A stretch of DNA of 61,259 bases, taken from Nitrospiria bacterium (lineage in GTDB: Bacteria; Nitrospirota; UBA9217). Shown in pieces: positions 41,485-50,521 of this stretch. Numbering within the stretch: the stretch's first letter is position 1; every line of letters starts with the position of its first letter. The notes below the pieces were generated by a model. It was not told the origin of the DNA. It was given only the letters and a program-made list of their open reading frames with translations, and did no database searches. The DNA is taken from NCBI GenBank assembly GCA_919902495.1, contig CAKKRC010000053.1:1-61259 (forward strand). Reading direction: 5' to 3'. Both the position numbers and the translations under genes were made by a program.

Positions 41485-43389
41485 CTATTCTTTCACGAGC
41501 GTGAACTTGCCGTCCTCGATCAGGATGAGGAAGAGCTTCTTCTGTGACTCGCCGCTTCCGGTGAACGAGGTCTGGCCGGAGATGCCGGGGAAATCCTTCA
41601 GGTTCAGGAGCCCTTCCTTGATCGCCGCGGGGGTGTCCTTTTTCGCCGCGAGGAGCGAGAGGACCATGGCAGCGGCGTCGTAGGCCTGGGCGGAAAGACT
41701 GTCAGGCTCATCCTGATACGCGGAGCGGTACGCGTCCACAACGGCTTTTACCGCGGGATCCGGATTCTCGGGATAAAAGCCGTCCACGATCACGGCGCCT
41801 TCGGCATGGCGGCCGGCGCGCTCGATGAGATCGGGCGTGTGCCAGTTGTTGGAACCGATGATCGGTTTTCCGGTTATGTTGTAGAACGCAAGCTGGGGGA
41901 TCAACAGTCCCACTTTTTCCGCGTAGCCGGGCAGGTAGAGGGCATCGAAGGTCGGTACGTACGCCTGGAACAACTTCTTCCGTTCCTTGTCGTCGTCGGG
42001 AATGGGGATCTTCTGGGAGCGGAAGTCGATCTCGATGAGCTTCCGGATATACGGACCGAAGTCATTGGTCTCCGGCGGGTAGGTGATGGTCGCCAGGATC
42101 TCGGCTTTTCTGGCGAGTTCCTGGGTGAAGACGCGGGTCAGGTCCCTGCCGTAAGGATCTTCGGGAGCGAAGATCACGAACTTCCTGAGGTTCTGTTTGA
42201 GCCCGTATGCGGCGGCGGCGGCGGCCTGGCTCGCGTTCGTCAGGGCGTTCCGGAATATCCACGGACTCAGCTCGGTCAGACCCGCGCCCGGAGCGGTTGG
42301 CGTGAAGATGGGCAGTTGGACCTTCGCGAGCAACGGTGCCAGGGCCTCGACCTCACGGGAAAGAAGCGGCCCGATAACGGCCACGACGTTCTTTGCCGCA
42401 AGCTCGTTCAGTCCGGCAACGGCCTTGTCGGTCGAACCCTCAGTATCTTTCACGACGAGCTCGAGACGGTTCTCGGGGTTCTTGGTATTATAGGACAGGA
42501 CCGCGAGCTGGATCCCCTTGAGCACCCGGTCGCCGAAGTAGGAGGCCGGTCCCGTCTGCGGGACCAGGACGCCGAGGCGGTACCGCGGAGCCGTGAGCCC
42601 GGCCGTGGCCTCGGCCAACAGCAGCTCAGCCCGTGTCTTTTCCGGATGGGCGGGGAACCGCTCCAGGAACGCTTTTGCTTCCTTGATGGCGTCCGTGAAG
42701 TTCCGCTGCTCGATCTGGAGGCCGGCAAGCCGCAGGTGCGCGATGTCCGAAGGATAGGTCGTACCGGCGGTGAGCGTTCTCAGCTCGGCTTCGACCAGGT
42801 TCTTCTCCACGATCTCGCGGACGCGGTCCCGGTAACCGGGCCGCTGCTTCTCGGGAGCGTTGTCGGTGAGGTAGACGAATTCCTTGATCGCTGCGGGATA
42901 GTTCTTTTTTTCAAGGTAGGCGGTGGAAAGCATTTCGGAGATGCGCCGGAGCTTTGCCGGCTCGGCGATCCTGCTCCGGTCCTCCAGGTTGTCGACGGCG
43001 GGGCCGTACTCCTTCAATTCGAAGTAGCACAGTCCGATCTTGTATTTCGCCTCGCCGATGAGCGAAGAAGCCGGATATCTCTCGATGAGCTTTGTGTAAT
43101 AGTTGAGCGCCTGCTTGTAGTTCCGGGTGGTGAGCTGGATCTCTCCCATGAGGGAGAGTGCCCGGTCGGTATGCCTGCTCTCGGGGTAGGTGGTGAAGAA
43201 GCCCTCTATCGCCTTGCCTGCCTGTTCATACTGCTTTTTGGCGAAACGGGCTTCTGCGTGGTCGATGAGCGCCTGGGCATCCTTTTCCCATTGCGGCTCC
43301 GGGGCGAGCGCGGGGGCGCAGCCCAGCGAGGCGGTCAGGGCGATGAGCAGGAGCAACGCCGACAGGACGATGACTGGCCTCAACAGCAT
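41485..43389 (-). CDS. Lipoprotein with TPR-like repeats and a periplasmic-binding domain (LpoA/YraM type)
   Basis: A 634-residue lipoprotein: signal peptide with lipobox LTASLGC (lipidated Cys near residue 24), TPR-like repeats (about residues 35-265), then a leucine-binding-protein fold from RYRLGVLVPQTGPASYFGDRVLKG to the end. This arrangement is that of LpoA, which activates the penicillin-binding protein PBP1A from the outer membrane, and of YraM-like proteins in general. A transport-linked amino-acid-binding role is less likely because no ABC permease is nearby. A 36-residue ORF with the promoter lies directly upstream, and the intergenic gap is four bases. Confidence 0.8.
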   Translation of the reverse strand: MLLRPVIVLSALLLLIALTASLGCAPALAPEPQWEKDAQALIDHAEARFAKKQYEQAGKAIEGFFTTYPESRHTDRALSLMGEIQLTTRNYKQALNYYTKLIERYPASSLIGEAKYKIGLCYFELKEYGPAVDNLEDRSRIAEPAKLRRISEMLSTAYLEKKNYPAAIKEFVYLTDNAPEKQRPGYRDRVREIVEKNLVEAELRTLTAGTTYPSDIAHLRLAGLQIEQRNFTDAIKEAKAFLERFPAHPEKTRAELLLAEATAGLTAPRYRLGVLVPQTGPASYFGDRVLKGIQLAVLSYNTKNPENRLELVVKDTEGSTDKAVAGLNELAAKNVVAVIGPLLSREVEALAPLLAKVQLPIFTPTAPGAGLTELSPWIFRNALTNASQAAAAAAYGLKQNLRKFVIFAPEDPYGRDLTRVFTQELARKAEILATITYPPETNDFGPYIRKLIEIDFRSQKIPIPDDDKERKKLFQAYVPTFDALYLPGYAEKVGLLIPQLAFYNITGKPIIGSNNWHTPDLIERAGRHAEGAVIVDGFYPENPDPAVKAVVDAYRSAYQDEPDSLSAQAYDAAAMVLSLLAAKKDTPAAIKEGLLNLKDFPGISGQTSFTGSGESQKKLFLILIEDGKFTLVKE

Positions 43390-43393
43390 CAGG

Positions 43394-43504
43394 TTATTTC
43401 GCCTTTGTTGCCGCAGCCGCTGCTTTGGCCGCCTTGTTGCGCGTTCTCAGGGTCTCAGCTTTCCGTTTACGCCTGCGGCGCAATTCTCTCTCTCGTTCAC
43501 GCAC
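43394..43504 (-). CDS. 36-residue basic peptide upstream of the LpoA-like gene
   Basis: A small ORF with a GTG start at 43504, preceded by AAAAGGAG nine bases upstream, and ending TAA four bases before the LpoA-like ATG. The peptide begins MRERERELRRRRKRKAE and ends in an Ala/Lys-rich run (KAAKAAAAATKAK). A near-consensus promoter lies just upstream. It could be a true small protein or a translated leader that couples initiation of the downstream gene. I do not know a family for it. Confidence 0.6.
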   Translation of the reverse strand: MRERERELRRRRKRKAETLRTRNKAAKAAAAATKAK

Positions 43505-43552
43505 GGTATGGTTCTCCTTTTCATGAAAATCGCCGATGAAATCAGTCTGCAC

Positions 43553-43581
43553 ACTATAGCGAAGACGGGCTGATTTGTCAA
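43553..43581 (-). promoter_or_regulatory. Near-consensus promoter for the small ORF and LpoA-like gene
   Basis: TTGACA (43581-43576), 17-base spacer, TATAGT (43558-43553). Predicted start near 43546, giving a 42-base leader before the GTG at 43504. Confidence 0.75.
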
Positions 43582-43604
43582 TACGTTCGAGACGGCAGGG
43601 GCCG

Positions 43605-43685
43605 GCTGCCAGGAGCCGGAAGCCAGAAGGGGAGCGCCGGGACTTTACTCCTGACTCCTGAATTCTGGCTCCTGTCTCCTGATTT
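43605..43685. repeat. GACTCCTGA / CCAGGAGCC word element
   Basis: Left part has GGCTGCCAGGAGCCGGAAGCCAGAAGG, right part iterates ACTCCTGACTCCTGAATTCTGGCTCCTG. A partly complementary pair between the LpoA promoter and the tRNA gene. Confidence 0.45.
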
Positions 43686-43697
43686 GCTCTTTTTCCC

Positions 43698-43726
43698 TTG
43701 ATTTATTCAGGCTGATAGATTAGATT
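43698..43726 (+). promoter_or_regulatory. Possible tRNA-Ala promoter
   Basis: TTGATT (43698-43703), 17-base spacer, TAGATT (43721-43726), with the tRNA starting 24 bases downstream. Confidence 0.45.
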
Positions 43727-43749
43727 ATGTCCTGTCGTTCAGCCTGTAT

Positions 43750-43825
<76 letters not shown>

Positions 43826-43843
43826 ATTTATACTGAAAAGAAC

Positions 43844-43880
43844 AAAGCCCTGCAGGATGAACCATGCAGGGCTTTTTGTT
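43844..43880 (+). terminator. Rho-independent terminator after tRNA-Ala
   Basis: AAAGCCCTGCA and TGCAGGGCTTT form an 11-bp perfect stem around a ten-base loop and run into TTTTTGTTT. The core CTGCAGGATG resembles that of the terminator at 44574-44608. Confidence 0.85.
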
Positions 43881-43910
43881 TAGACTATAACAACGGAGCA
43901 CATTGATCGC

Positions 43911-44237
43911 TTATTCAGCAGGATTGACCAGTCTCAGTTTTATGAGTTTTTTTGCCAGGTTGTAAATATCCGTACTACTTCCTTCCTTGCGGATCCCTAC
44001 GGCGACAATATGAACAATGATCTTTTCGTTGAGTACGCGATAAACGATCCGGTAACGTTGCCCTGCGGCCCGCAGGCTCCGATATCCGGATAATTCAGCA
44101 ACGAGCGGTTTTCCCTGCTTCTCCGGTTCTTCTGTGAGATCGTCGATTCGCTTGACAATTAGATCACGCACACGCCTGTCGGTAATGCCCATGAGCATCT
44201 TCAGTGCCGTCGGTGCAATGATGATCTTGTAGATCAT
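43911..44237 (-). CDS. ParE/RelE family toxin
   Basis: A 108-residue toxin of the RelE/ParE superfamily. The pattern is IIIAPTALKMLMGI at the N-terminus, then ELSGYRSLRAAGQRYRIVYRVLNEKIIVHIVAVGIRKEG. Basic residues in this block fit an RNA-cleaving RelE-type enzyme, but ParE-type gyrase poisoning is not excluded. Its start overlaps the antitoxin stop by four bases. The C-terminal 20 residues are longer than usual. Confidence 0.85.
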   Translation of the reverse strand: MIYKIIIAPTALKMLMGITDRRVRDLIVKRIDDLTEEPEKQGKPLVAELSGYRSLRAAGQRYRIVYRVLNEKIIVHIVAVGIRKEGSSTDIYNLAKKLIKLRLVNPAE

Positions 44238-44512
44238 GCCGCCAGTTCCCGCTTCGCCTTTTCCCAGGCAACTCCCTTTCCGGCGGCGATCTCTTCAATG
44301 CCTTTGTGCAGGGCTGCGGTCGTTTCCTCGTCACCGAGTATTTCCAGCGTTTCCATGATGGACTCGTAAAGGTCCCAGGGCATGACGGCAAGCACCGGCT
44401 TGCCCCGTCGCGTAATGGCTGCTGCGCCGTGCTGCTTCTCAAGCTTCTCAGGCATGGCGGTCAACGCGTTCCGAGCTTCGCTCATGGAATAGTTTTTCAT
44501 CTCTTTCAGCAT
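44234..44512 (-). CDS. Phd/YefM family antitoxin
   Basis: A 92-residue antitoxin. The N-terminal DNA-binding part reads NYSMSEARNALTAMPEKLEK, AAAITRRGKPVLAVMPWDLYESI, as in Phd/YefM. The C-terminal part should bind the toxin. AGGAGG lies well placed before the ATG, and an inverted repeat suited to autoregulation is just upstream. Confidence 0.85.
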   Translation of the reverse strand: MLKEMKNYSMSEARNALTAMPEKLEKQHGAAAITRRGKPVLAVMPWDLYESIMETLEILGDEETTAALHKGIEEIAAGKGVAWEKAKRELAA

Positions 44513-44524
44513 GGTTCATCCTCC

Positions 44525-44542
44525 TGTACTTATAATTGTACA
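44525..44542 (-). promoter_or_regulatory. Operator-like palindrome upstream of the antitoxin
   Basis: TGTAC-N8-GTACA with an A+T-rich centre (TTATAATT) that may double as the -10 region. It sits between the antitoxin ribosome binding site and the terminator at 44574. Confidence 0.5.
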
Positions 44543-44573
44543 GATGCATGTGCAGAATGTCAACACGAAAAGC

Positions 44574-44608
44574 AAGAAAGAGCCTTGCAGGATGCAAGGC
44601 TCTTTCTT
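44574..44608 (-). terminator. Strong terminator between purN and the toxin-antitoxin module
   Basis: A perfect 16-bp stem (AAGAAAGAGCCTTGCA / TGCAAGGCTCTTTCTT) with a three-base loop. It lies 40 bases past the purN stop codon and should end that transcript; T-rich ends on both strands make it usable both ways. Confidence 0.8.
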
Positions 44609-44647
44609 AAGGAACGTATTTCCCTCCTGGGGCGTTCAGACGCGCTT

Positions 44648-45298
44648 TTATGGATTGATTAGAAACTCATCGCCGGCGGTCTTCCCGCCGGTGACTAGGA
44701 CGCGCCTGCCTTCTACCTTCAATTTTCCTTCCGCATAAAGCTGGATGGCCCGGGAGTAGATCTTGTGCTCCTGCTTCAGGATGCGCGCGGAAAGGGAATC
44801 CTCGGTGTCATTGTCCAGGACCGGCACCACGGCCTGGATGATGATGGGGCCTGTATCCATGCCCTCATCCACGAAGTGCACGGTGCAGCCGGAGAACTTG
44901 GCGCCATGCTCCAGCGCGGTCTTCTGCACATGGAGGCCCGGGAAGGCGGGCAGCAGGGCGGGGTGGATGTTCATGACCCGGTTGGGGAATGCCTTGAGCA
45001 GGGTCGGCGTGATGATGCGCATGAAGCCTGCCAGGACAACAAGCTCCACGTTGTGCTTCTGCAGTTCCTTGACGAGCAAGGCATCATATCCGTCCCGCTT
45101 TCCCGTATAATCCTTGGCGCTCACATGGACAGCGGAAATGTTGTGCTTCTTCGCCCGTTCGAGGGAATAGGCATCCGCCTGGTCGCTTATGACCACGGCG
45201 AGCTCAGCGGAAAGCGAACCGCTCTCAATGTTATCGATGATGGCCTGGAGGTTGGAACCGCGGCCGGAGACGAGGACGCCCAGCTTGACTTTTTTCAT
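44648..45298 (-). CDS. purN: Phosphoribosylglycinamide formyltransferase
   Basis: A 216-residue enzyme of purine synthesis that formylates GAR with 10-formyltetrahydrofolate. Signatures are LVSGRGSNLQAI at the N-terminus, LAGFMRIITPTLL, the catalytic NIHPALLPAFPG and HFVDEGMDTGPII. GAGAAGG precedes the ATG. purM lies directly upstream, so the two form a purine pair, which is a common order. Confidence 0.95.
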   Translation of the reverse strand: MKKVKLGVLVSGRGSNLQAIIDNIESGSLSAELAVVISDQADAYSLERAKKHNISAVHVSAKDYTGKRDGYDALLVKELQKHNVELVVLAGFMRIITPTLLKAFPNRVMNIHPALLPAFPGLHVQKTALEHGAKFSGCTVHFVDEGMDTGPIIIQAVVPVLDNDTEDSLSARILKQEHKIYSRAIQLYAEGKLKVEGRRVLVTGGKTAGDEFLINP

Positions 45299-45317
45299 GG
45301 AAGCCTTCTCAAGGACA

Positions 45318-45400
45318 GCGGGTCAAGGGGCAGGGGGCAAGGGTCAAGGAGATCCTGATCGCAAAGCCGGTCCATGACCCCTGACCCCTGACCCGTGACC
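45318..45400. repeat. TGACCCCTGACCC word element
   Basis: Left arm iterates GGGTCAAGGGGCAGGGGGCAAGGGTCAAGG; right arm iterates TGACCCCTGACCCCTGACCC. Between purM and purN. A short piece of the same word is at 58828-58848. Confidence 0.55.
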
Positions 45401-46432
45401 CTATTTTTCCACATACTTCACGACCTGCCTGCCTTTCACGATCTCGCCGATGTGAAAGGCTTTCTCGCCCAGCTTCGCGGCTTTTTTGATGACGGCCTCC
45501 ACCTGTTTCTTCGGCACGACGACGACCATGCCGATGCCCATGTTGAACGCGCGGTACATCTCTGCGTCGTCGACGCCGGATTTTTTCTGGAGGAGCTTGA
45601 AGATGGGAGGCATGTCCCAGGTCTTTTTCCGGATGAGGGCCTGGACGCCCTTGGGAAGCATGCGGGGTGTGTTCTCGGTGATGCCGCCGCCGGTGATGTG
45701 CGCCATGCCGCGGATATCGAAGTCCTTCAGGAGCGCCATGATCGTCTTTGCGTAGATCCTCGTGGGAGTGAGCAGCACTTCTCCGAGAGTGCCTTTCCCG
45801 AGCTCCGTCAGGGTATCGTCCACACCGTATCCGGCCCTCTCGAGCAGGACCTTTCTGACGAGCGAGTATCCGTTGCTGTGAAGCCCCGAGGACGCAAGGC
45901 CGATGAGCTGGTCGCCGGCCTTTATCCGCGACCCGTCAATGATGTTCTTCTTTTCCACCACGCCTACGGCGAAACCCGCGAGGTCGTATTCATCCTCTCC
46001 GTAGAACGACGGCATCTCGGCGGTCTCGCCGCCGATGAGCGCGCAGCCCGCCTGTTTGCAGCCGTCGGCGATGCCCTTAACGATCCCGGCGTGGTCCTCG
46101 GGTTTCAGCTTGCCCGTGGCGAAGTAGTCAAGGAAAAAGAGGGGCTCCGCTCCCTGGACGACGATATCGTTGACGCACATTGCCACCAGGTCGATGCCCA
46201 CCGTGTCGTGCCTGTTCATCAGGAAGGCGATCTTGAGCTTGGTCCCCACCCCGTCGGTGCCCGATACGAGAACGGGGTTCTTGTACTTCTTCAGGGCGAA
46301 GAGACCGCCGAAACCGCCGATGTCCGTCAGGACCTCAGGCCGCATCGTGGATTTGACGAAGGGTTTGATCTTCTGGACAAAGAGGTCGCCGGCATCGATA
46401 TCAACCCCGGCATCCTTATAGGTTATGGCCAT
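45401..46432 (-). CDS. purM: Phosphoribosylformylglycinamidine cyclo-ligase
   Basis: A 343-residue ATP-dependent enzyme that closes the imidazole ring in purine synthesis (AIR synthetase). It starts [16 protein letters not shown], the canonical PurM start, and has [44 protein letters not shown] and the C-terminal [16 protein letters not shown] block. GGGGAG precedes the ATG. It is upstream of purN in the same direction, separated by a word repeat. Confidence 0.96.
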   Translation of the reverse strand: MAITYKDAGVDIDAGDLFVQKIKPFVKSTMRPEVLTDIGGFGGLFALKKYKNPVLVSGTDGVGTKLKIAFLMNRHDTVGIDLVAMCVNDIVVQGAEPLFFLDYFATGKLKPEDHAGIVKGIADGCKQAGCALIGGETAEMPSFYGEDEYDLAGFAVGVVEKKNIIDGSRIKAGDQLIGLASSGLHSNGYSLVRKVLLERAGYGVDDTLTELGKGTLGEVLLTPTRIYAKTIMALLKDFDIRGMAHITGGGITENTPRMLPKGVQALIRKKTWDMPPIFKLLQKKSGVDDAEMYRAFNMGIGMVVVVPKKQVEAVIKKAAKLGEKAFHIGEIVKGRQVVKYVEK

Positions 46433-46587
46433 TGCTCTCCCCTAACTGATTGAAATAAAATGACAAAATGCTATGTATCGCAGACCCGGTTTTTCGGCCA
46501 AAATCGGTACGATACTACCTGCAACCCCGCGGAATGTCAACAGGTTTTCGCTGAGACAGAAAGAAATGGGGTTTCGGGTGGTAAGGT

Positions 46588-47058
46588 TTATTTTGAAACT
46601 TTTTTCTGAATGTCACGTACGGTTGGATTGTGCAGCAGTTGGAGGAACTTGGGATTGGCCATGAGAGCTGCCGTATCGCCCGAGTTAACGGCGTTCATGA
46701 TCTCCGGGTCTTCGAGGATCTTCGTGAACTGCGGATCATCCTTGAGCGACTGGATCATGCTCATGACGTCCTTGTCGCTCATCATCTTGTCCTGGAGGGA
46801 CCGTGTGTCACTGCCCGGGGCGGAAAGCCGGGAGGATGATGTTGAACCTGGTGTGCGGATCGTACGGACCTTCGTGTCCTCGATCTTGAGCATACCAAGG
46901 GATCCCGTCCTGATGGTATAGACGCCGCTATTGAGCGATAGAACCTCGCCCGTGATGACGCTTCCGTCGGTCAGTTCGATCTCCTTGATCTCCCCGGCAA
47001 GGAGGCCGCCGGAAAGAGGGAGCATAAGCAGCATGACCATGATGACCGGGAATTTCAT
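46588..47058 (-). CDS. Small exported protein with an Sm-like N-terminal part and an STI1-like tail
   Basis: A 156-residue protein with a signal peptide (about residues 1-20). Residues 24-65 (ELTDGSVITGEVLSLNSGVYTI...LGMLKIED) form a short beta repeat of the Sm-like kind seen in periplasmic proteins. The C-terminus (DPQFTKILEDPEIMNAV, NPKFLQLLHNPTVRDI) resembles the STI1 repeat that binds chaperones in eukaryotes. Such a pair is unusual. It follows the radical SAM gene by 19 bases. Function unknown. Confidence 0.6.
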   Translation of the reverse strand: MKFPVIMVMLLMLPLSGGLLAGEIKEIELTDGSVITGEVLSLNSGVYTIRTGSLGMLKIEDTKVRTIRTPGSTSSSRLSAPGSDTRSLQDKMMSDKDVMSMIQSLKDDPQFTKILEDPEIMNAVNSGDTAALMANPKFLQLLHNPTVRDIQKKVSK

Positions 47059-47077
47059 GACGGTACTATAGCCCATT

Positions 47078-48079
47078 TTACGCAGGGATGCAACGGCTGA
47101 TCGTGCCCGGCTGGACCCGGGCGTCCGCCAGGACCTTCACGACCAGGCCGTATCGGACCTTGACCGCGTCGATATTCCCGCGCTTTTGGCCGATGACCGT
47201 GGAGAGGTCCGCGGGGTTCACATAGAGGGTGACCGTTCCGGCCTGATCGCGCGTGGAGAGGAGCGAACACATCTTTTTCAGGAACCGTGACGACTCTACG
47301 AGCTGGCGGAATGCCGGATGCCAGGGACCGGCGAGGATCGTGCCGGGACGTTCCAATTCCGCGGTCGGCTGGAGCCCGATCCGGATGACCTCGATACCAG
47401 CCTGCTCGAACCGATCCAGGGCTTGATGGCACTGCAGAACAGCGTCATCGAGGGACAGGGGAGCATATCTGCCGGTGCGATAGAGCCCTGCGAGGGGGGT
47501 GTCCCTGATCACGAGAGCCGGATATATCCGGACGAAGTCGGGTTTCAGAAAAATGACCTGCTCCACCGTTTGCTGGAACGCTTCTGGTGTATCGCCCGGG
47601 AGACCGGGCATGAGCTGGAGGCCGACGACGAAGTGGTGTTCTCTGAGCAGAGCAACGGCCTTCACCGTGTCCGCGGCAGAATGTCCCCGTCCGGAGAGCA
47701 GAAGTACCTCGTCGTCCATGGACTGCGCGCCGAGCTCGATGGTGGCAACGCCGTGCTGTTTCAGAACGTCAAGGATATCAGGTGTGATGGAGTCAGGCCG
47801 AGTCGACAGGCGGATGCTCTCGATGTTTCCCGACCTGATGAACGGCCGGACCGCCTCTAAATACGTCGTTTGCGCGGTAAGGGGAAGCGCGGTGAAGCTT
47901 CCGCCGTAGAACGCGACCTGGACAACTTCGTCATCCCGGTGCGCTTCGAGGTAGTGGCTGATGGAAGCGTGGATGGATGAAGCGTCAGGTGGCTCGTTCT
48001 TTCCCGTGATGTTCTTCTGGTTGCAGAACACGCACTGGTGCGGACAACCTGCGTGGGTGATGAAGAACGGGATGATCAT
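47078..48079 (-). CDS. Radical SAM protein, Elp3-like
   Basis: A 333-residue radical SAM protein whose cluster motif lies at the very start: HAGCPHQCVFCNQKNITG. It then has FYGGSFTALP, STRPDSI, VATIELGAQSMDDEVL and GLQLMPGLPGD, all typical of the Elp3-like bacterial group. There is no acetyltransferase domain, unlike Elp3 itself. It is often placed beside rnc. A role in tRNA or a cofactor is possible, but unproven. The gene is on the same strand as rnc, separated by a word repeat. Confidence 0.8.
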   Translation of the reverse strand: MIIPFFITHAGCPHQCVFCNQKNITGKNEPPDASSIHASISHYLEAHRDDEVVQVAFYGGSFTALPLTAQTTYLEAVRPFIRSGNIESIRLSTRPDSITPDILDVLKQHGVATIELGAQSMDDEVLLLSGRGHSAADTVKAVALLREHHFVVGLQLMPGLPGDTPEAFQQTVEQVIFLKPDFVRIYPALVIRDTPLAGLYRTGRYAPLSLDDAVLQCHQALDRFEQAGIEVIRIGLQPTAELERPGTILAGPWHPAFRQLVESSRFLKKMCSLLSTRDQAGTVTLYVNPADLSTVIGQKRGNIDAVKVRYGLVVKVLADARVQPGTISRCIPA

Positions 48080-48089
48080 GATCCAGAAG

Positions 48090-48185
48090 AAAGATGTCAG
48101 ACATCAGACGTCAGACTAAGGCAACAGAAAACTGCGTGCGGCACCATAGTCTGTCATCTGTACTCTGTCATCTGTTGTCTGAGAG
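48090..48185. repeat. CAGACATCAGACG / TCTGTCATCTGT word element
   Basis: Left arm has GTCAGACATCAGACGTCAGAC, right arm has GTCTGTCATCTGTACTCTGTC. The right arm runs into the rnc stop region. The same words occur at 54485-54570, 58745-58800 and 29370-29405. Confidence 0.55.
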
Positions 48186-48857
48186 ACGCTGAAGCGCTTC
48201 TCTTGCCGCTTTCTGTTCCGCTTCTTTTTTGCTCCTGCCGGTCCCGCGTCCGTAGACCTCGCCCTTGACGGAAAGTTCTACTTCGAACTGCTTCTGGTGG
48301 TCGGGGCCGGATTCCGATACGACCGTGTACTCCGGGAGGGTCTTGAGCCGCTCCTGACAGAGCTCCTGGACCTCCGTCTTGAAATCCGACGTGCCGCCGG
48401 TGGTCTGGGCCTTCTTGATCGTTTCGTCGAAGAACCGGGTGATGAACGCGCCAGCGGGCCCGATGCCGCCGTCAAGATAAAGCGATGCGACGAGGGCCTC
48501 GAGGCTGTCGGCGAGGAGCGAGTCCTTGTCCCGGCCGCCGGTCTGCTCTTCGCCTCTTCCCAGCAGCAGGTAATCGCCGAGGCCGATCTCCCGCGCCACG
48601 GCGGCAAGGGAGGGCTCGCTTACGACGGCGGCACGGATGCGGGACAGATCTCCCTCGGAGGAGACGGGAAGGGCGTTCATCAGATGCTCGCTCACCACGA
48701 GGTTCAGGACGGAGTCCCCGAGGAACTCCATCCGCTCATTGTGTTCGGAGAGGCGGTTCTCGTTCGCGTAGGACCGGTGGGTGAGGGCGCGCTCCAGCAG
48801 ACCGGCGTTGCTGAACGTGTAGCCGATATGCTGCTGGAGCTCCGGGGCGGGCCGCAT
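48168..48857 (-). CDS. rnc: Ribonuclease III
   Basis: A 229-residue double-strand-specific RNase. The catalytic box NERMEFLGDSVLNLVVSE and the later DSLEALVASLYLDGG (with the second acidic cluster) form the RNase III domain; a dsRNA-binding domain (DFKTEVQELCQER to EQKAAREALQRL) ends the protein. It starts one base after the fabF stop codon (ATG 48857), the usual fabF-rnc coupling. The final residues run into a word repeat. Confidence 0.93.
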   Translation of the reverse strand: MRPAPELQQHIGYTFSNAGLLERALTHRSYANENRLSEHNERMEFLGDSVLNLVVSEHLMNALPVSSEGDLSRIRAAVVSEPSLAAVAREIGLGDYLLLGRGEEQTGGRDKDSLLADSLEALVASLYLDGGIGPAGAFITRFFDETIKKAQTTGGTSDFKTEVQELCQERLKTLPEYTVVSESGPDHQKQFEVELSVKGEVYGRGTGRSKKEAEQKAAREALQRLSDNR

Positions 48858-48858
48858 G

Positions 48859-50100
48859 TTACGACCGGTATTTTCTGAAGATGAGGGTGGCATTGGTGCC
48901 GCCGAACCCGAAGGAGTTCGACATGGCGATCTCTACCGATGTCTTCCGCGCCGTGTTGGGGATGTAGTCGAGGTCGCACTCGGGATCGGGGTTCTCCAGG
49001 TTGATCGTCGGCGGCAGGATGCCGTGCACCAGCGCGAGGATGCTGATGACCGCTTCGACGCCGCCGGCCGCGCCCAGGAGGTGTCCGGTCATGGATTTCG
49101 TGGAACTGACCGGGACCTTGCGGGCATGGTCTCCGAACACGGTCTTGATGGCCATGGTCTCGAGCTCATCGCCGTACTTGGTTGATGTGCCGTGAGCGTT
49201 GATATAGCCGACCTCGCCGGGCGAGATGCCCGCGTCCTTGATGGCCATGTTCATGCAACGGGCAGCGCCTTCGCCGTTCGGCGCCGGGGAGGTGATGTGG
49301 TAGGCGTCCCCCGAAAGTCCGTAGCCGATGACCTCGGCAAGAATGGTCGCCCCGCGTTTCCGCGCGGATTCCAGTTCCTCCAGGACGACGATGCCCGCGC
49401 CTTCGCCCATGACGAAGCCGTCGCGTTCCGCGTCAAAAGGGCGGCTCGCGCGGGCGGGTTCGCTGTTCCTGGTCGAGAGCGCTTTCATGGCATTGAACCC
49501 GCCGACACCCAGCGGGCAGACGCAGGATTCCGCGCCGCCGGCGAACATGGCATCGGCGTCTCCGCGCTGGATGATCTTGTAGGCGTCGCCGATGGAGTGC
49601 GTGCCCGTGGCGCATGCCGTGACCACGCTGACGTTCGGTCCCTTGGCGCCAAAGCGCATGGAGATGTGGCCGGCCATCTCATTGATGATCGACATGGGAA
49701 TGAAAAAGGGCGTGATCCTCCGGTACCCTTTTTCCATGTAGGCCCGGTAGGACCGCTCGATGGCGGGGAGGCCGCCGATGCCCGCGCCGGCAATGACACC
49801 GACGCGCTCGGCGTTCTCCGGCGTGATCGGAAGCCGGGCGCTGTCCATCGCCAGCTGGCTGGCGGCGATCGCCAGGTGGATGAACCGGTCCATCTTCTTG
49901 ATCTCTTTCGGCTCGATGTACTTGGCCGCTTCGAAACCCTTCACCTCACCCGCGATCTGGGTGGGGATCTCCTTGTCATCGAACTGGGTGATGGGGCCGA
50001 TGCCGCTTCTGCCCGCGATCAAACCTTCCCAGCTCGTTTCCGTATCGAGTCCGACAGGGGTGACCATGCCGATACCGGTGACCACGACTCTGCGATTCAA
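48859..50100 (-). CDS. fabF: Beta-ketoacyl-ACP synthase II
   Basis: A 413-residue condensing enzyme that elongates fatty acyl-ACP with malonyl-ACP. The active-site Cys lies in [16 protein letters not shown], the two His are in [12 protein letters not shown] and [11 protein letters not shown]. The start is a TTG at 50100: AGGAGGT is five bases upstream, and the longer ATG would put the binding site inside the protein. It is downstream of acpP by about 120 bases. Confidence 0.95.
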   Translation of the reverse strand: MNRRVVVTGIGMVTPVGLDTETSWEGLIAGRSGIGPITQFDDKEIPTQIAGEVKGFEAAKYIEPKEIKKMDRFIHLAIAASQLAMDSARLPITPENAERVGVIAGAGIGGLPAIERSYRAYMEKGYRRITPFFIPMSIINEMAGHISMRFGAKGPNVSVVTACATGTHSIGDAYKIIQRGDADAMFAGGAESCVCPLGVGGFNAMKALSTRNSEPARASRPFDAERDGFVMGEGAGIVVLEELESARKRGATILAEVIGYGLSGDAYHITSPAPNGEGAARCMNMAIKDAGISPGEVGYINAHGTSTKYGDELETMAIKTVFGDHARKVPVSSTKSMTGHLLGAAGGVEAVISILALVHGILPPTINLENPDPECDLDYIPNTARKTSVEIAMSNSFGFGGTNATLIFRKYRS

Positions 50101-50217
50101 TGTAGACCTCCTGCTCATAAAATCCGAAAAGCCAAAAAACCCTCCTCACAGGACAGGGGAGCGGCTTTCTGGCTTTCGGAACGTGCTGAAATCAACGACG
50201 GGGACAATGCCTCGCCG

Positions 50218-50454
50218 TTATTTTGCTTTTGCCTTGATGTAATCGATGGCGTTCTGGACCGTCGCGATCTTCTCGGCGTCCTCATCGGGGATCTCGACGC
50301 TGAATTCCTCTTCGAGGGCCATCACCAGTTCCACGGTGTCCAGGGAATCTGCGCCAAGGTCGTTGACGAAGGAAGCCTCGGGCTTCACATCGCTCTCCGG
50401 TACACCGAGCTGCTCGGATATGATCTTTTTCACTTTTGCTTCTACATCAGCCAT
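50218..50454 (-). CDS. acpP: Acyl carrier protein
   Basis: A 78-residue acidic protein that carries growing acyl chains. The phosphopantetheine serine is in [23 protein letters not shown] precedes the ATG. Gene order fabD-fabG-acpP-fabF is the common one. Confidence 0.97.
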   Translation of the reverse strand: MADVEAKVKKIISEQLGVPESDVKPEASFVNDLGADSLDTVELVMALEEEFSVEIPDEDAEKIATVQNAIDYIKAKAK

Positions 50455-50521
50455 AGTCCACCTCCTCTGATTGTGTTCTTCCGCGAATCGCGAACGTTGA
50501 AATTTGGTTAACGGATATTGG

